Positions 7,679 to 17,146 are shown, numbered from the stretch's first letter. The stretch is DNA of 64,000 nucleotides from JACJWR01 sp963752505 (GCA_963752505.1 CAVVYM010000001.1:62001-126000); one strand, 5' to 3'. Numbers and translations: made by a program. The notes: a model not told the origin generated them from the letters alone.

Positions 7679-10600
7679 TCAATCCTTGAAGAATCGGCGG
7701 TCAAAGGCCTTGCGGGCTCGCCGGGCCGTGCGGAAGTAGACCTCCAGCATGTCCGAACTCTGCCCCGGTTCGTATCCGAGTACCCGCGACACAGCAGCTA
7801 TTTCGCGCACGTCCCCGGGAATCGTGTCGCTTGGCTTGCCCAGCACGAGGGTGTTCGCATTGCGCATACGCGACGCCAGCCGCCATGCGGCCATGAGGCG
7901 GTCCGCGTCCTTCGCCGGGATGAAACCCTCCGCCACGGCGACCGCCATGGCTTCAGGCGTGGACGTGGTCCGCAGGCCCCACTCCCGATGCCCGTATTGC
8001 TGCTGGATCAGCTGCACGACCCACTCAACGTCACTGAGACCACCGGGCCCGAGCTTCGTGTGTCGGCGCGGATCGACACCGCGCGGCAGGCGCTCCGATT
8101 CCATCCGGGCCTTCAGCCTGCGCACCTGCAGCAGATCGGTGGGGCTGAGGCCAGCCGCCGGATAGCGCACCGGATCGATGATGACCGTGAACTGTTCGGC
8201 CAGTTCGCTGTCGCCGGCCAACGGCCGTGCTTTGAGCAGCGCTTGGGCTTCCCAGGGTGCAGAGAAGCGCTGGTAGTAGGCCGCGTAACTTTCCAGCGTG
8301 CGCACCAACGGTCCTTGCCGGCCCTCCGGCCGCAGGTCCGCGTCCAACTCCAGGGCTGGATCCGGACTGGGTACGGAGAGCCCCGCCCGGACGCGGTTGA
8401 ACACATCGCGGGCGACGTTGGCGGCCTCGACTGGATCCGCGCCCGGCAGTGGGTCGTGCACGAACATGACGTCGGCATCCGAAGCGTAGGAGACATCGCG
8501 ACCGCCGAGGCGTCCCATCGCGACAATCAGCAGGCGGGTGGGCAGTGATTCCCCTCGCTGCTGCTCGGATTCCGCGATCGCGGACGCCAGCGCCGCGTCG
8601 ATCGTCGCATCGGTGATCACGGCCAATGCCTCAGCCACCGTCTCCACCGGGACGTCGGCGATGAGGTCTGCCGCCGCGGTGCGGAACAACTCCCGGCGTC
8701 GAATCCCCCGTACGGCCGCCATGGCCGATTCAGCACTCGAGTGGCGCCTGCCGACGGCGCGCATCTCCGCCACCAGTGCGCCGCGGTCAACGGGCATGAG
8801 GGGGGCCGAATCGGCCAGAATCTGCACCGCCTCCGGCGCCCGAACCAACAGTTCCGACGCGTAGCGAGATGTCGAAAGAATCAGCGCAAGCCGTTCCGCC
8901 ACGGCTGATTCGTCGCGCAGCAGGCGCAGATACCACGGAGTGGCACCGAGCTCATCGCTCACGTGGCGGAAGCCGAGGAGTCCCGCGTCAGGGTCGGGCC
9001 CGCGGGCGAACCAGTCGAGCATGACCGGAAGCAGCGTGCGCTGGATTGCTGCGCGGCGGCTGACCCCCGACGACAGCGCCTGCAAATGCCGCAGCGCCCC
9101 GGCCGGATCACGGTAACCCAGCATCGTCAGGCGGTCGGCGGCCGCTTCCGGTGTCAGCCTCGCCTGACCGGGCTCCAGCTTGGCGACCGCGTTGAGCAAC
9201 GGGCGATAGAAGAGCTTCTCATGCAGTCGCCGCACATCCAGCGAGATCGCCCGCCAGCGTTTGAGCAGCTCCTCGCCGGGGTCGGGTTTGAGGCCCAACG
9301 AACGTCCCAGCCAGCGAAGATCCTCAGGCGCATCGGGCAGCATGTGCGTGCGCCGCAGACTGCGCAATTGAAGGCGGTGCTCGAGTGTGCGTTGAAACGC
9401 ATAGGCATCGGCCAGCGCCCGCGCATCCTCGCGCCCGACGTACCCCCAGGTCGCCAGTTGCTCCAGCGCCGCCAAGGTGCCCGGCGCCCGCACCGTGATG
9501 TCGGAACTGCCGTGGACCATCTGCAGCATCTGCACGGAGAACTCGATGTCGCGTAGGCCCCCCGGCCCCAATTTCAACTCCCGACCAGCGTGCTTGCTGG
9601 GGATGTTCTGCTCGACCCGCCGGCGCATCTGTTGGACGTCAGCCACAAAGTCGTCTCGTCGGGAGGCACTCCAGACCAGCGGCCGAGTCTCGGCCACGAA
9701 TGCCCGTGCGAGTTCCATGTCGCCCGCCGCGGCACGGGCTTTGAGCAGCGCCTGGAACTCCCACGTCTTGGCCCACCGGTCGTAGTAGCCCAGATGTGAG
9801 CTCAACGTGCGCACCAAGGCCCCGGACTTGCCCTCCGGCCGCAGACCGGCGTCTACCTCCCAGATAGAGCCTTCGATCGTGCTGGCGACGGTGACGTTCA
9901 TGAGTCGTTGCGCGATCTGGGTAGCCACGCGCAGGGCGACGTCCTCACTCACGTCGTCACGCGCAGGCTCAGCAACGAAGATCACGTCCACGTCGGAGAG
10001 GTAGTTCAACTCGCCGGCACCACACTTGCCCATGGCAACGATCCCGAGCCGGGCGCAGTCGTGATTCTCGACTTCCGCGCGCGCGATCGCCAGGGAGGTG
10101 TCGAGCACGGCGTCAGCCGCCTCCGAGAGCGCTGCCGTGATGTCCGAGACCTCCGCGGCCGAGTTGAGGTCGGCGTTGGCGATGCGCACCATCGCGCGGC
10201 CGTAGGCGCGCCGCAATTCGACGTAGGCGTCGTGGCCGCCCTGCGCAGCGGTGGGGAATTCGGCGGTCGGATCGGCACCTACCGCGGTGAGGAGTTCGGC
10301 ACGCACCTGTTCCGCCGATGGCCACGTCGGCTCGTCGCAGGCAATCTCGTACCACTCCGGGTGGCGCAGCAGAATCTCGCCGAGCCCAGCACTGAGCCCC
10401 AGCATTCGCAGCAGCCGGCGCCGTCGCTCCTGGTCGGAGGCGAGCGCGAGGCCGACGTCGGCCGGACACCCCGGCTCGTCGAGCAGTCTGGAGAGCAGCA
10501 GCAGCGCCAGATCGGGATCGGCGGCGACCGAGAAATCGCCGACCACCTCGCGGCTAGCAATGGCGGCGAGCGCCGGCTCCGCCCACAGCCGGCGAGCCTT

Positions 10601-10690
10601 ATCAAGGTCGGTGAAGCCGACCCCCGCGAGCGCAGCGGTCGTGGTGGGATCAGAGGACCTGGATGCTTTACTCATCGAGCCGGTCGCCAC
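7679..10690 (-). CDS. glnE: Bifunctional glutamine synthetase adenylyltransferase/adenylyl-removing enzyme GlnE
   Basis: This is a full-length GlnE of 1003 residues (998 if translation starts at ATG 10675; the GTG at 10690 abuts the glnA stop). Two nucleotidyltransferase domains are visible: the N-terminal adenylyl-removing half near residue 220 (GMGKCGAGELNYLSDVDV) and the C-terminal adenylylating half near residue 730 (AMGRLGGRDVSYASDADV), each with paired acidic metal ligands. It covalently modifies glutamine synthetase in response to nitrogen status. It lies directly downstream of a GlnA2-type synthetase, as in mycobacteria, and the pair should be cotranscribed. Confidence 0.95.
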   Translation of the reverse strand: MATGSMSKASRSSDPTTTAALAGVGFTDLDKARRLWAEPALAAIASREVVGDFSVAADPDLALLLLSRLLDEPGCPADVGLALASDQERRRRLLRMLGLSAGLGEILLRHPEWYEIACDEPTWPSAEQVRAELLTAVGADPTAEFPTAAQGGHDAYVELRRAYGRAMVRIANADLNSAAEVSDITAALSEAADAVLDTSLAIARAEVENHDCARLGIVAMGKCGAGELNYLSDVDVIFVAEPARDDVSEDVALRVATQIAQRLMNVTVASTIEGSIWEVDAGLRPEGKSGALVRTLSSHLGYYDRWAKTWEFQALLKARAAAGDMELARAFVAETRPLVWSASRRDDFVADVQQMRRRVEQNIPSKHAGRELKLGPGGLRDIEFSVQMLQMVHGSSDITVRAPGTLAALEQLATWGYVGREDARALADAYAFQRTLEHRLQLRSLRRTHMLPDAPEDLRWLGRSLGLKPDPGEELLKRWRAISLDVRRLHEKLFYRPLLNAVAKLEPGQARLTPEAAADRLTMLGYRDPAGALRHLQALSSGVSRRAAIQRTLLPVMLDWFARGPDPDAGLLGFRHVSDELGATPWYLRLLRDESAVAERLALILSTSRYASELLVRAPEAVQILADSAPLMPVDRGALVAEMRAVGRRHSSAESAMAAVRGIRRRELFRTAAADLIADVPVETVAEALAVITDATIDAALASAIAESEQQRGESLPTRLLIVAMGRLGGRDVSYASDADVMFVHDPLPGADPVEAANVARDVFNRVRAGLSVPSPDPALELDADLRPEGRQGPLVRTLESYAAYYQRFSAPWEAQALLKARPLAGDSELAEQFTVIIDPVRYPAAGLSPTDLLQVRRLKARMESERLPRGVDPRRHTKLGPGGLSDVEWVVQLIQQQYGHREWGLRTTSTPEAMAVAVAEGFIPAKDADRLMAAWRLASRMRNANTLVLGKPSDTIPGDVREIAAVSRVLGYEPGQSSDMLEVYFRTARRARKAFDRRFFKD

Positions 10691-12028
10691 CTAGAGAAGT
10701 CGGAGGTAGCGGTCAAGCTCGAACTGCGTCACTTGCCGACGGTAGTCCTCCCACTCCGCGCGCTTGTTGGAGAGGAAGAAGTCGAAGACGTGCTCGCCGA
10801 GGGTCTCGGCGACGAGTTCGGAATCCTCCATCGCCTCGATGGCCTGGTGGAGGCTGCCCGGCAGCGGCCGCAGGCCCATCGCCCATCGCTCGCGGTCACT
10901 CAGATTCCAGACGTTGTCCTCTGCTTCGGGCGGCAGCTCGTAGCCCTCCCGCACGCCCTTCATCCCGGCGGCCAGCATCACCGCGAACGCCAGGTAGGGG
11001 TTGCAGGCCGGATCCAGGCTGCGCAACTCCACCCGGGTGCTGTTGCTCTTGTGCGGCTTGTACATGGGCACTCGCACGAGAGCCGACCGATTGTCGTGGC
11101 CCCAACAGACGTAGGTGGGTGCCTCGCCGCCAGCCGCGAGCCGCTTGTAGGAGTTGACCCATTGGTTGGTGATGGCCGACATCTCCGGGGCGTGCGTGAG
11201 CAGTCCGGCGATGAAGGCGCGCCCAACGGTCGACAACCCCATCGGCGCGGACGGGTCGGCGAAGGCATTGTTGTCGCCTTCGAACAAGCTGACGTGGGTG
11301 TGCATGCCCGAGCCGGGGTGATCGCGGAACGGCTTGGGCATGAAGGTCGCCCACACCCCGCGTTCGACGGCAACTTCCTTCACGACCGTGCGGAAGGTCA
11401 TGATGTTGTCCGCCGTCGACAGAGCATCGGCATAGCGCAGGTCGATCTCCTGCTGGCCCGGGCCGCCCTCGTGATGGCTGAACTCAACCGAGATTCCCAT
11501 GTCCTCGAGCATGGTGATCGCCTTGCGGCGGAAGTCGTGCGCCGGCCCGAGCGTGGCGTGGTCGAAGTAGCCCGCATCGTCGACAGGGACTGGACGTCCG
11601 CCCTCGGCCGGGCGCTCGCGGAGCAGGTAGAACTCGATCTCGGGGTGGGTGTAGAAAGTGAAGCCGTCAGCCGCCGCGCTGTCGAGCGCCCGCTTGAGCA
11701 CAAACCTGGGATCAGCGTGCGAGGGTGAGCCATCGGGCAGCGCGATGTCGCAGAACATGCGCGCGACGGCGTCCTTCTCCCCGCGCCACGGCAGGATCTG
11801 GAAGGTCGACGGATCGGGCCGGGCGAGCATGTCGGCCTCGGTCACCCGGGTGAATCCCTGAATAGCAGACCCGTCGAAGCCGATGCCCTCGTCGAAGGCA
11901 CCCTCGAGTTCGGCGGGCGCGATGGCCACGGATTTCAACTGTCCCAGCACGTCGGTGAACCAAAGTCGCACGAATCGGATATCGCGCTCCTCAATCGCCC
12001 GCAACACGAACTCGGTCTGCTTGTCCAT
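10691..12028 (-). CDS. glnA2: Type I glutamine synthetase, GlnA2-like
   Basis: This 445-residue enzyme makes glutamine from glutamate, ammonia and ATP. The start at ATG 12028 (MDKQTEFVLRAIEERD) matches actinobacterial GlnA2. Landmarks are GIGFDGSAIQGF, HPEIEFYLL, FSHHEGGPGQQEIDLRY, the ATP-binding KPFRDHPGSGMHTHVSL and NRSALVRVP. The region that carries the adenylylated tyrosine in GSI-beta enzymes reads EDNVWNLSDRERWAM, so that Tyr is absent and the neighbouring GlnE probably does not modify this isoform. The length is that of the short GSI-alpha class. It is divergent from nadE. Confidence 0.92.
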   Translation of the reverse strand: MDKQTEFVLRAIEERDIRFVRLWFTDVLGQLKSVAIAPAELEGAFDEGIGFDGSAIQGFTRVTEADMLARPDPSTFQILPWRGEKDAVARMFCDIALPDGSPSHADPRFVLKRALDSAAADGFTFYTHPEIEFYLLRERPAEGGRPVPVDDAGYFDHATLGPAHDFRRKAITMLEDMGISVEFSHHEGGPGQQEIDLRYADALSTADNIMTFRTVVKEVAVERGVWATFMPKPFRDHPGSGMHTHVSLFEGDNNAFADPSAPMGLSTVGRAFIAGLLTHAPEMSAITNQWVNSYKRLAAGGEAPTYVCWGHDNRSALVRVPMYKPHKSNSTRVELRSLDPACNPYLAFAVMLAAGMKGVREGYELPPEAEDNVWNLSDRERWAMGLRPLPGSLHQAIEAMEDSELVAETLGEHVFDFFLSNKRAEWEDYRRQVTQFELDRYLRLL

Positions 12029-12120
12029 GCCCATAGCCTGCCACCGCATCTGCTTGCGCGTGGTGCCGCTGTCACACTTAGACCATGTCTGATGGTGCGC
12101 AGGCCGACCCGGAGGTGCGG

Positions 12121-13236
12121 ATGTTGCCGCTCCGACTCGCCCTGGCACAGGTGAATCCCACCGTTGGCGACCTCGACGGCAACGCGCGTGTGATCCGGGA
12201 GTACACGGCTCGGGCGGTGGCAGCGGGCGCCGACTTGGTCGCCTTCCCGGAGATGGTGCTCACCGGCTACCCCATCGAAGACCTCGCACTTCGGGAGTCG
12301 TTCCAGCGGGCCTCCGTCGTGGCCTTGGCCCAGTTGGCCACCGCCCTCGATGCCGACGGCTGCGGAGACACCCCGACGGTGGTGGGTTTCCTCGACGCGG
12401 CGGAAGAGCGCGAGTTACTCCTCGGCCAGCCGCACGGACGGCCGCGCAATGCCGCGGCAGTGCTCTTCCGGGGGAAGGTGGCAGCCGTCTACGCGAAGCA
12501 CCACCTGCCCAACTACGGCGTTTTCGACGAGTACCGCTACTTCGTTCCTGGCGAGGAGTCGTTGGTCGTTCGGGTGCGCGGCATCGATGTCGCACTCGCG
12601 ATTTGCGAGGACCTCTGGCAGCCGGGTGGCCCGGTCGCGCGAGTGCGCGCGGCCGACGCCGGCCTGCTGTTGGTGCTCAACGGGTCGCCGTACGAGCGTT
12701 CCAAGGATGACGCGCGACTGGAGCTGTGCCAGCGTCGAGCTCGCGAGGCCTCGTGCACGCTGGCCTACGTCAACATGGTGGGCGGCCAGGACGAGTTGGT
12801 GTTCGACGGTGATTCGATGGTGGTGACCCCGGCTGGCGAACTTCTGGCCCGGGCGCCCGAGTTCGTCGAGCGGTTGATCATCACCGACCTTCGACTGCCG
12901 GCCGCTGATCCAGGCCAACACCCCGACGTCGTACTGCCGAATCCGTCCGGGTCGACACCAAACCACCCCTGGACGCCCCTGAGGTCGCCGACGAACTCCC
13001 CGACCCCGCGGAGGTATATGCGGCGCTGGTCACGGGGCTGCGCGACTACGTGCGCAAGAACGGCTTCTCATCGGTTGCCTTGGGGCTATCCGGCGGAATT
13101 GATTCAGCTCTGGTGGCGGCTATCGCTTGCGATGCGGTGGGGCCCGAGAACGTCATGGGCGTGTCCATGCCCAGCAAGTACTCGTCACAGCACTCGCAGG
13201 ACGACGCCGTGGAACTCGCCCAACGCACCGGCCTGA
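12121..13236 (+). CDS. nadE: NAD+ synthase, N-terminal glutaminase part (frameshifted gene)
   Basis: This is the first part of glutamine-dependent NAD+ synthase. ATG 12121 is preferred over 12085 because GGAGG lies five bases upstream. Residues 1 to about 270 form a nitrilase-type amidase domain: the Glu of FPEMVLTGYP, the Lys of AKHHLPNYGVFDEYRYF and the Cys of AICEDLW make the catalytic triad that supplies ammonia. After LRLPAADPGQHPD, near 12930, the frame stops resembling the family and runs on as nonsense to 13236. The synthetase domain continues in another frame. One single-base frameshift within roughly 12910-12955 explains this. Confidence 0.85.
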   Translation: MLPLRLALAQVNPTVGDLDGNARVIREYTARAVAAGADLVAFPEMVLTGYPIEDLALRESFQRASVVALAQLATALDADGCGDTPTVVGFLDAAEERELLLGQPHGRPRNAAAVLFRGKVAAVYAKHHLPNYGVFDEYRYFVPGEESLVVRVRGIDVALAICEDLWQPGGPVARVRAADAGLLLVLNGSPYERSKDDARLELCQRRAREASCTLAYVNMVGGQDELVFDGDSMVVTPAGELLARAPEFVERLIITDLRLPAADPGQHPDVVLPNPSGSTPNHPWTPLRSPTNSPTPRRYMRRWSRGCATTCARTASHRLPWGYPAELIQLWWRLSLAMRWGPRTSWACPCPASTRHSTRRTTPWNSPNAPA

Positions 13237-13850
13237 ACTTCCGCACCGTTCCCATCGCACCGATGGTCGACGCGTTCGATGCCAACCTCCATTTTCGTGG
13301 TCTGGCCGAGGAGAACTTGCAGGCGCGCATCCGCGGCGTCACCCTCATGGGTATCTCCAATGCCGAGGGTCCGCTCGTGCTGGCAACGGGCAACAAGAGC
13401 GAGATCGCGGTGGGCTACTCGACCATCTACGGTGATGCAGTCGGGGGATTCGCGCCGATCAAGGACGTGCCGAAGTCGCTGGTGTGGGAGTTGTCGCGGT
13501 GGCGCAATGCCTTCGCGGCGGAGCAGGGTCAGGCTCCGCCGATACCGATCAGCTCCATCGAGAAGGAACCTTCGGCGGAACTGCGCCCGGATCAGCGCGA
13601 CAGCGATTCGCTGCCCGATTACGCCGTGCTCGACGCCCTTCTCGATGCCTACGTCGAACAGGACCTCGGTGCGCCGGCACTGGTGACAAGGGGATTCGAC
13701 CCCGATTTGGTGCACCGGGTCGTCCGTCTCATCGATGCCGCCGAATACAAGCGTCGCCAGTACCCGCCGGGCACCAAAATCACTTACAGGGCGTTCGGCC
13801 GTGACCGCCGTCTGCCCATCACCAACCGCTGGCGCGAGATGGCCCCCTAG
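13050..13850 (+). CDS. nadE: NAD+ synthase, C-terminal ATP-dependent synthetase part (frameshifted gene)
   Basis: This is the synthetase half of the same NAD+ synthase, in a different frame from the amidase half. The family sequence in this frame reads back to about 12945 (VDTKPPLDAPEVADELPD), well upstream of the GTG at 13050, so this is a continuation and not an independent gene. It contains the PP-loop LGLSGGIDSAL that activates deamido-NAD with ATP, PSKYSSQHSQDDA, GNKSEIAVGYSTIYGD and KEPSAELRPDQRDSDSLPDY. If the frameshift is real, the amidase is lost and any product would need ammonia. Confidence 0.88.
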   Translation: MRKNGFSSVALGLSGGIDSALVAAIACDAVGPENVMGVSMPSKYSSQHSQDDAVELAQRTGLNFRTVPIAPMVDAFDANLHFRGLAEENLQARIRGVTLMGISNAEGPLVLATGNKSEIAVGYSTIYGDAVGGFAPIKDVPKSLVWELSRWRNAFAAEQGQAPPIPISSIEKEPSAELRPDQRDSDSLPDYAVLDALLDAYVEQDLGAPALVTRGFDPDLVHRVVRLIDAAEYKRRQYPPGTKITYRAFGRDRRLPITNRWREMAP

Positions 13851-13860
13851 CGGGCGACCT

Positions 13861-15054
13861 ATGAACTTCTTCGACATCGAGACGATCGCCTTCGCCGCCA
13901 GTACGTCTGCGTTCGTGTTCGCTTTGGTGGCCCTTGCGCTGGTGACCATCTTCGACCCGGACGAGAAGGTGAGCCTGCACTATTGGGCCGCTGGCGCGTT
14001 GGCGATCGGGTTTTCCGCACTAATGATGGTACTGGGCGGACTAGGCGGCAACCTCTACATGGTGGCCGTGGCCAACGGCTCCGAAGTGCTCGGATTCGGC
14101 TGGATTTACGTTGCGAGCCGACGATTGCTGGGGCTGTCGAAGGGGCGCCGGTACGTCTACCTCCTGGCGGGCGCCGTGCTGCTGCTGGGATTGGTGCTGG
14201 AGGTGACCCTGCAGCGTGGCCCTGCAAATGTGCTAGTGACCAGCGCCGCGTTGACGGTCTTTCCAACGGCGATTGCAGCCATCTTCACGCGGTTTCGACA
14301 CACGCTGCCTCCCCTGGTCGCCGCTATCACCGCAAGCCTCTTTTGGGCTATCGCGGTGGTCTATATAGCGCGGGCCGGAGTTGCCGCGGGCGTCATCCTG
14401 CTCGACGGTGGCCAGACTACGTACGAGGACACCGCATTTCCCTACTACCTCGAGTTGATCCTGTGCACCTGGCTCGGTGCCATGCTCGCCATCGTGGTCG
14501 GCGCCCGGATCCAGGACAAGCTGAGAACCGAGCGAGACCGCGTGGCCGAGGCCAACGATCGACTCCTCGTGCTCTCCACCACCGACTCGATGACCGGACT
14601 GGCGAATCGGTTCCAAATCGACTCGATTCTCACTGGCTTCGCCAATCCGGACGACAACGCCGAGTTGCCCCTTTCCGTGCTCATGGTCGACATCGACCAC
14701 TTCAAGGACATCAACGATCGCTTCGGCCACCCCAGGGGCGACGAGGTCCTCACGGCGGTCGCCGACCAGCTTCGAGCGGGCGCGGGGGCCGTCGGCACGG
14801 TCGGCAGGTGGGGTGGCGAGGAGTTCGTAGTGATCCTTCCGGGTGTCGACCATGCCGCGGCACGGGACCAGGCCGCGCAGTTGCGTCATGACATCGCCAC
14901 GCATGACTTCGGCCTCGGTCGGCCAGTCACGGCCAGCATCGGAGTGGCCACGACGGGTGATGCGCCCCCGGACACAACCGAGGTGCTGCGCCGGGCCGAC
15001 TCCGCTCTCTACACCGCCAAGCATTCAGGGCGCAATCGCGTGGCCGTCGGCTGA
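13861..15054 (+). CDS. Membrane diguanylate cyclase (GGDEF)
   Basis: This 397-residue protein has a membrane-embedded N-terminus of about seven hydrophobic segments (residues 10 to 220), a short linker helix and a C-terminal GGDEF domain. The signature is GGEEF at about residue 317, with the substrate segments LSTTDSMTGLANRF and MVDIDHFKDINDRFGH, so it should make cyclic di-GMP from two GTP. No RxxD inhibitory site precedes the signature, which suggests no classical product inhibition. The membrane part may sense a signal, but it matches no sensor I recognise. The ATG at 13861 follows the nadE stop by ten bases. Confidence 0.88.
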   Translation: MNFFDIETIAFAASTSAFVFALVALALVTIFDPDEKVSLHYWAAGALAIGFSALMMVLGGLGGNLYMVAVANGSEVLGFGWIYVASRRLLGLSKGRRYVYLLAGAVLLLGLVLEVTLQRGPANVLVTSAALTVFPTAIAAIFTRFRHTLPPLVAAITASLFWAIAVVYIARAGVAAGVILLDGGQTTYEDTAFPYYLELILCTWLGAMLAIVVGARIQDKLRTERDRVAEANDRLLVLSTTDSMTGLANRFQIDSILTGFANPDDNAELPLSVLMVDIDHFKDINDRFGHPRGDEVLTAVADQLRAGAGAVGTVGRWGGEEFVVILPGVDHAAARDQAAQLRHDIATHDFGLGRPVTASIGVATTGDAPPDTTEVLRRADSALYTAKHSGRNRVAVG

Positions 15055-15147
15055 GCACCGCACCGGATGTTGCCCGTGGCGAATTTCGCGTGTCATCATG
15101 AACGCGTCCGGGGACTCCAAGCGGAGCCTCGAGATTGGAGAAGAGAA

Positions 15148-15981
15148 ATGTCTACTCGTCTGTACGGCGCTCCCACCAGCGCAGTCCGTCGCGTCAGTGT
15201 GCGAGACCTCGCCGCAGCCAAAGAAGCCGGCGACAAGTGGCCCATGATCACCTCCTACGACGCCATCACCGCTGGTATTTTTGACGAGGCTGGCATCCCA
15301 GTCATGCTGGTCGGCGACTCCGCGGCCATGGTGGTCTACGGGTACGACTCCACCATCCCGGTCACCGTCGATGACCTCATCCCCCTCACCCGCGCCGTGG
15401 TTCGCGGCAGTTCGCGGGCAATGGTGGTGGCCGACCTACCGTTCGGCTCATACCAAGCGGGGCCGGAGCAAGCACTCAGCACCGCGACCCGCTTCATGAA
15501 GGAAGCCGGCGCCCACGCGGTCAAACTCGAGGGTGGCGAGCGTGTGCTGCCACAAGTCGAAGCCCTCGTCGCAGCCGGTATTCCGGTCATGGGCCACCTC
15601 GGTCTCACCCCCCAGTCAGTGCACGCCCTCGGGGGCTACCGCGTTCAGGGCCGCGGCGAAGCCGGTCAGATCTTGATGCGGGATGCGAAGAATCTGCAGG
15701 CCGCCGGTGCCTTTGCCACCGTGCTGGAAGTCGTGCCGCACGACCTTGCCGAATCCGTCACCAGGTCCTTGGCCATCCCCACCATTGGCATCGGCGCGGG
15801 TGCGCACACGGATGCCCAGGTGCTCGTGTGGCAGGATCTCGCCGGTCTTACTCCGGGCCGACCAGCCAAGTTCGTCAAGCAGTACGCGGACCTGCGGTCG
15901 GTGCTCCGCGACGCCGTGCAGAACTGGGCAACCGAGGTGGTCGACGGCACCTACCCGGACGCTGAGCATCACTACAGTTAG
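15148..15981 (+). CDS. panB: 3-methyl-2-oxobutanoate hydroxymethyltransferase
   Basis: This 277-residue protein is PanB, which transfers a hydroxymethyl group from methylenetetrahydrofolate to 2-oxoisovalerate to give ketopantoate, the first pantothenate/CoA step. ATG 15148 has GGAGAAGAG just upstream. Family landmarks are MITSYDAITAGIFDEAGIP, VGDSAAMVVYGYDST (metal and substrate binding), ADLPFGSYQ, VKLEGGE, MGHLGLTPQSVHALGGYRVQG and IPTIGIGAGAHTDAQVLVWQD. The protein is cytosolic and a barrel-fold decamer in known examples. No other pantothenate gene is adjacent. Confidence 0.95.
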   Translation: MSTRLYGAPTSAVRRVSVRDLAAAKEAGDKWPMITSYDAITAGIFDEAGIPVMLVGDSAAMVVYGYDSTIPVTVDDLIPLTRAVVRGSSRAMVVADLPFGSYQAGPEQALSTATRFMKEAGAHAVKLEGGERVLPQVEALVAAGIPVMGHLGLTPQSVHALGGYRVQGRGEAGQILMRDAKNLQAAGAFATVLEVVPHDLAESVTRSLAIPTIGIGAGAHTDAQVLVWQDLAGLTPGRPAKFVKQYADLRSVLRDAVQNWATEVVDGTYPDAEHHYS

Positions 15982-16105
15982 TCTCCACGTCACCGGCCGG
16001 AACCAAGACTTCACCCACCGCTGACAATCTCGGCACCGTTCGGGCTGCAACCGGTGGTCATCACCTGTCAGGCTCTCCTCACCCCCGACCAGTAGAGGAG
16101 ACACA

Positions 16106-17074
16106 ATGCGGGTCGTAGTAGCACTTGGTGGCAATGCGTTGCAGAAGCGCGGCGAACCCATGACCGTTGAGAACCAACGGGAAAACGTCCGGACTGCCTG
16201 CCGGGCGCTGAGTCCGGTGGCGATGGAACACGAGCTAGTGGTTTCGCACGGAAACGGCCCGCAAGTCGGACTGCTCTCACTCCAGGCTTCCTCGTATGAC
16301 GAAGCCTCCACCTACCCCTTCGACGTGCTCGGCGCACAGACCGAGGGCATGATCGGCTACTTCATCGAGCAGGAACTGGGCAACTACCTGCCCTTCAGCA
16401 AGCCGATCGCCACCATCCTCACCATGACGGAGGTCGACGCGGACGATCCGGCCATGGCCGACCCCACGAAATTCGTGGGCCCGGTCTACTCCGAGACCGA
16501 CGCGCAGCGGCTTGCTGAGGAGAAGGGATGGACGGTGAAGCAGGACGGCGATGCCTGGCGCCGTGTGGTGCCCTCGCCAGTGCCGAAGCGGATCTTCGAG
16601 ATCCGGCCGATCAAGGCCCTGCTGGAACTCGGTGCCGTCGTGGTCTGCACCGGAGGCGGCGGCATCCCAACCATGTACCTCCCCGGTGACACGGAGCTCG
16701 AAGGACCGTGGGACTTTAACGCCAAGCAACTCGTCGGCGTCGAGGCCGTGATCGACAAGGACCGCTCGTCCGCGGTGCTCGCGCAGGATCTCGATGCTGA
16801 TCTGTTGGTCATCGCCACCGACACCGACGCCGTCTACCTCGACTGGGGCACGCCGGATCAGCGCGCAATCGCGGAGGCATCGCCGGACGACATCGAGGCC
16901 TATTCCTTCCCCGCCGGTTCGATGGGACCCAAGGTCGAGGCTGCCGCCGAATTCGCTCGCAGGAACCCCGGTCATGCTGCGGTCATCGGAGCGCTCGACG
17001 ACCTGCCGGAGATCATGGCCGGCACCAAGGGAACCCGCATCACGACGGACGCGGCCGAAGTGACGTTCCGCTAG
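16106..17074 (+). CDS. arcC: Carbamate kinase
   Basis: This 322-residue protein belongs to the amino-acid kinase fold and matches carbamate kinase, which makes ATP from carbamoyl phosphate and ADP (reversible). Visible motifs are VVVALGGNALQKRG, VVSHGNGPQVGLL, TEGMIGYFIEQELGN, VVCTGGGGIPT, DKDRSSAVLA and GSMGPKVEAAAEFA. A GAGGAGA box precedes the ATG. It is usually the last step of the arginine deiminase pathway, but arcA and arcB are not adjacent. A likely bidirectional terminator at 17089-17133 follows. Confidence 0.93.
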   Translation: MRVVVALGGNALQKRGEPMTVENQRENVRTACRALSPVAMEHELVVSHGNGPQVGLLSLQASSYDEASTYPFDVLGAQTEGMIGYFIEQELGNYLPFSKPIATILTMTEVDADDPAMADPTKFVGPVYSETDAQRLAEEKGWTVKQDGDAWRRVVPSPVPKRIFEIRPIKALLELGAVVVCTGGGGIPTMYLPGDTELEGPWDFNAKQLVGVEAVIDKDRSSAVLAQDLDADLLVIATDTDAVYLDWGTPDQRAIAEASPDDIEAYSFPAGSMGPKVEAAAEFARRNPGHAAVIGALDDLPEIMAGTKGTRITTDAAEVTFR

Positions 17075-17088
17075 GACCGAACGCTCAT

Positions 17089-17133
17089 CGAGTGTGGTCG
17101 CTCTGGGACTGCGGTCTCGTGCGGCCACACTCG
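17089..17133. terminator. Bidirectional hairpin between convergent genes
   Basis: CGAGTGTGGTCGC (17089-17101) pairs with GCGGCCACACTCG (17121-17133): 12 Watson-Crick pairs plus one position that is a G-U wobble in one transcript. It sits between the stops of arcC (17074) and the convergent reductase (17147), as expected for a shared terminator. No T-tract follows, which is common in high-GC actinomycetes. Confidence 0.55.
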
Positions 17134-17146
17134 AAGGGGCGCAGAA

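Noticed and set aside
9908..11728. A 606-residue plus-strand open frame
   Set aside because: It is antisense to glnE and glnA2, which both have full family matches; its protein is Arg/Gly/His-rich with no domain.
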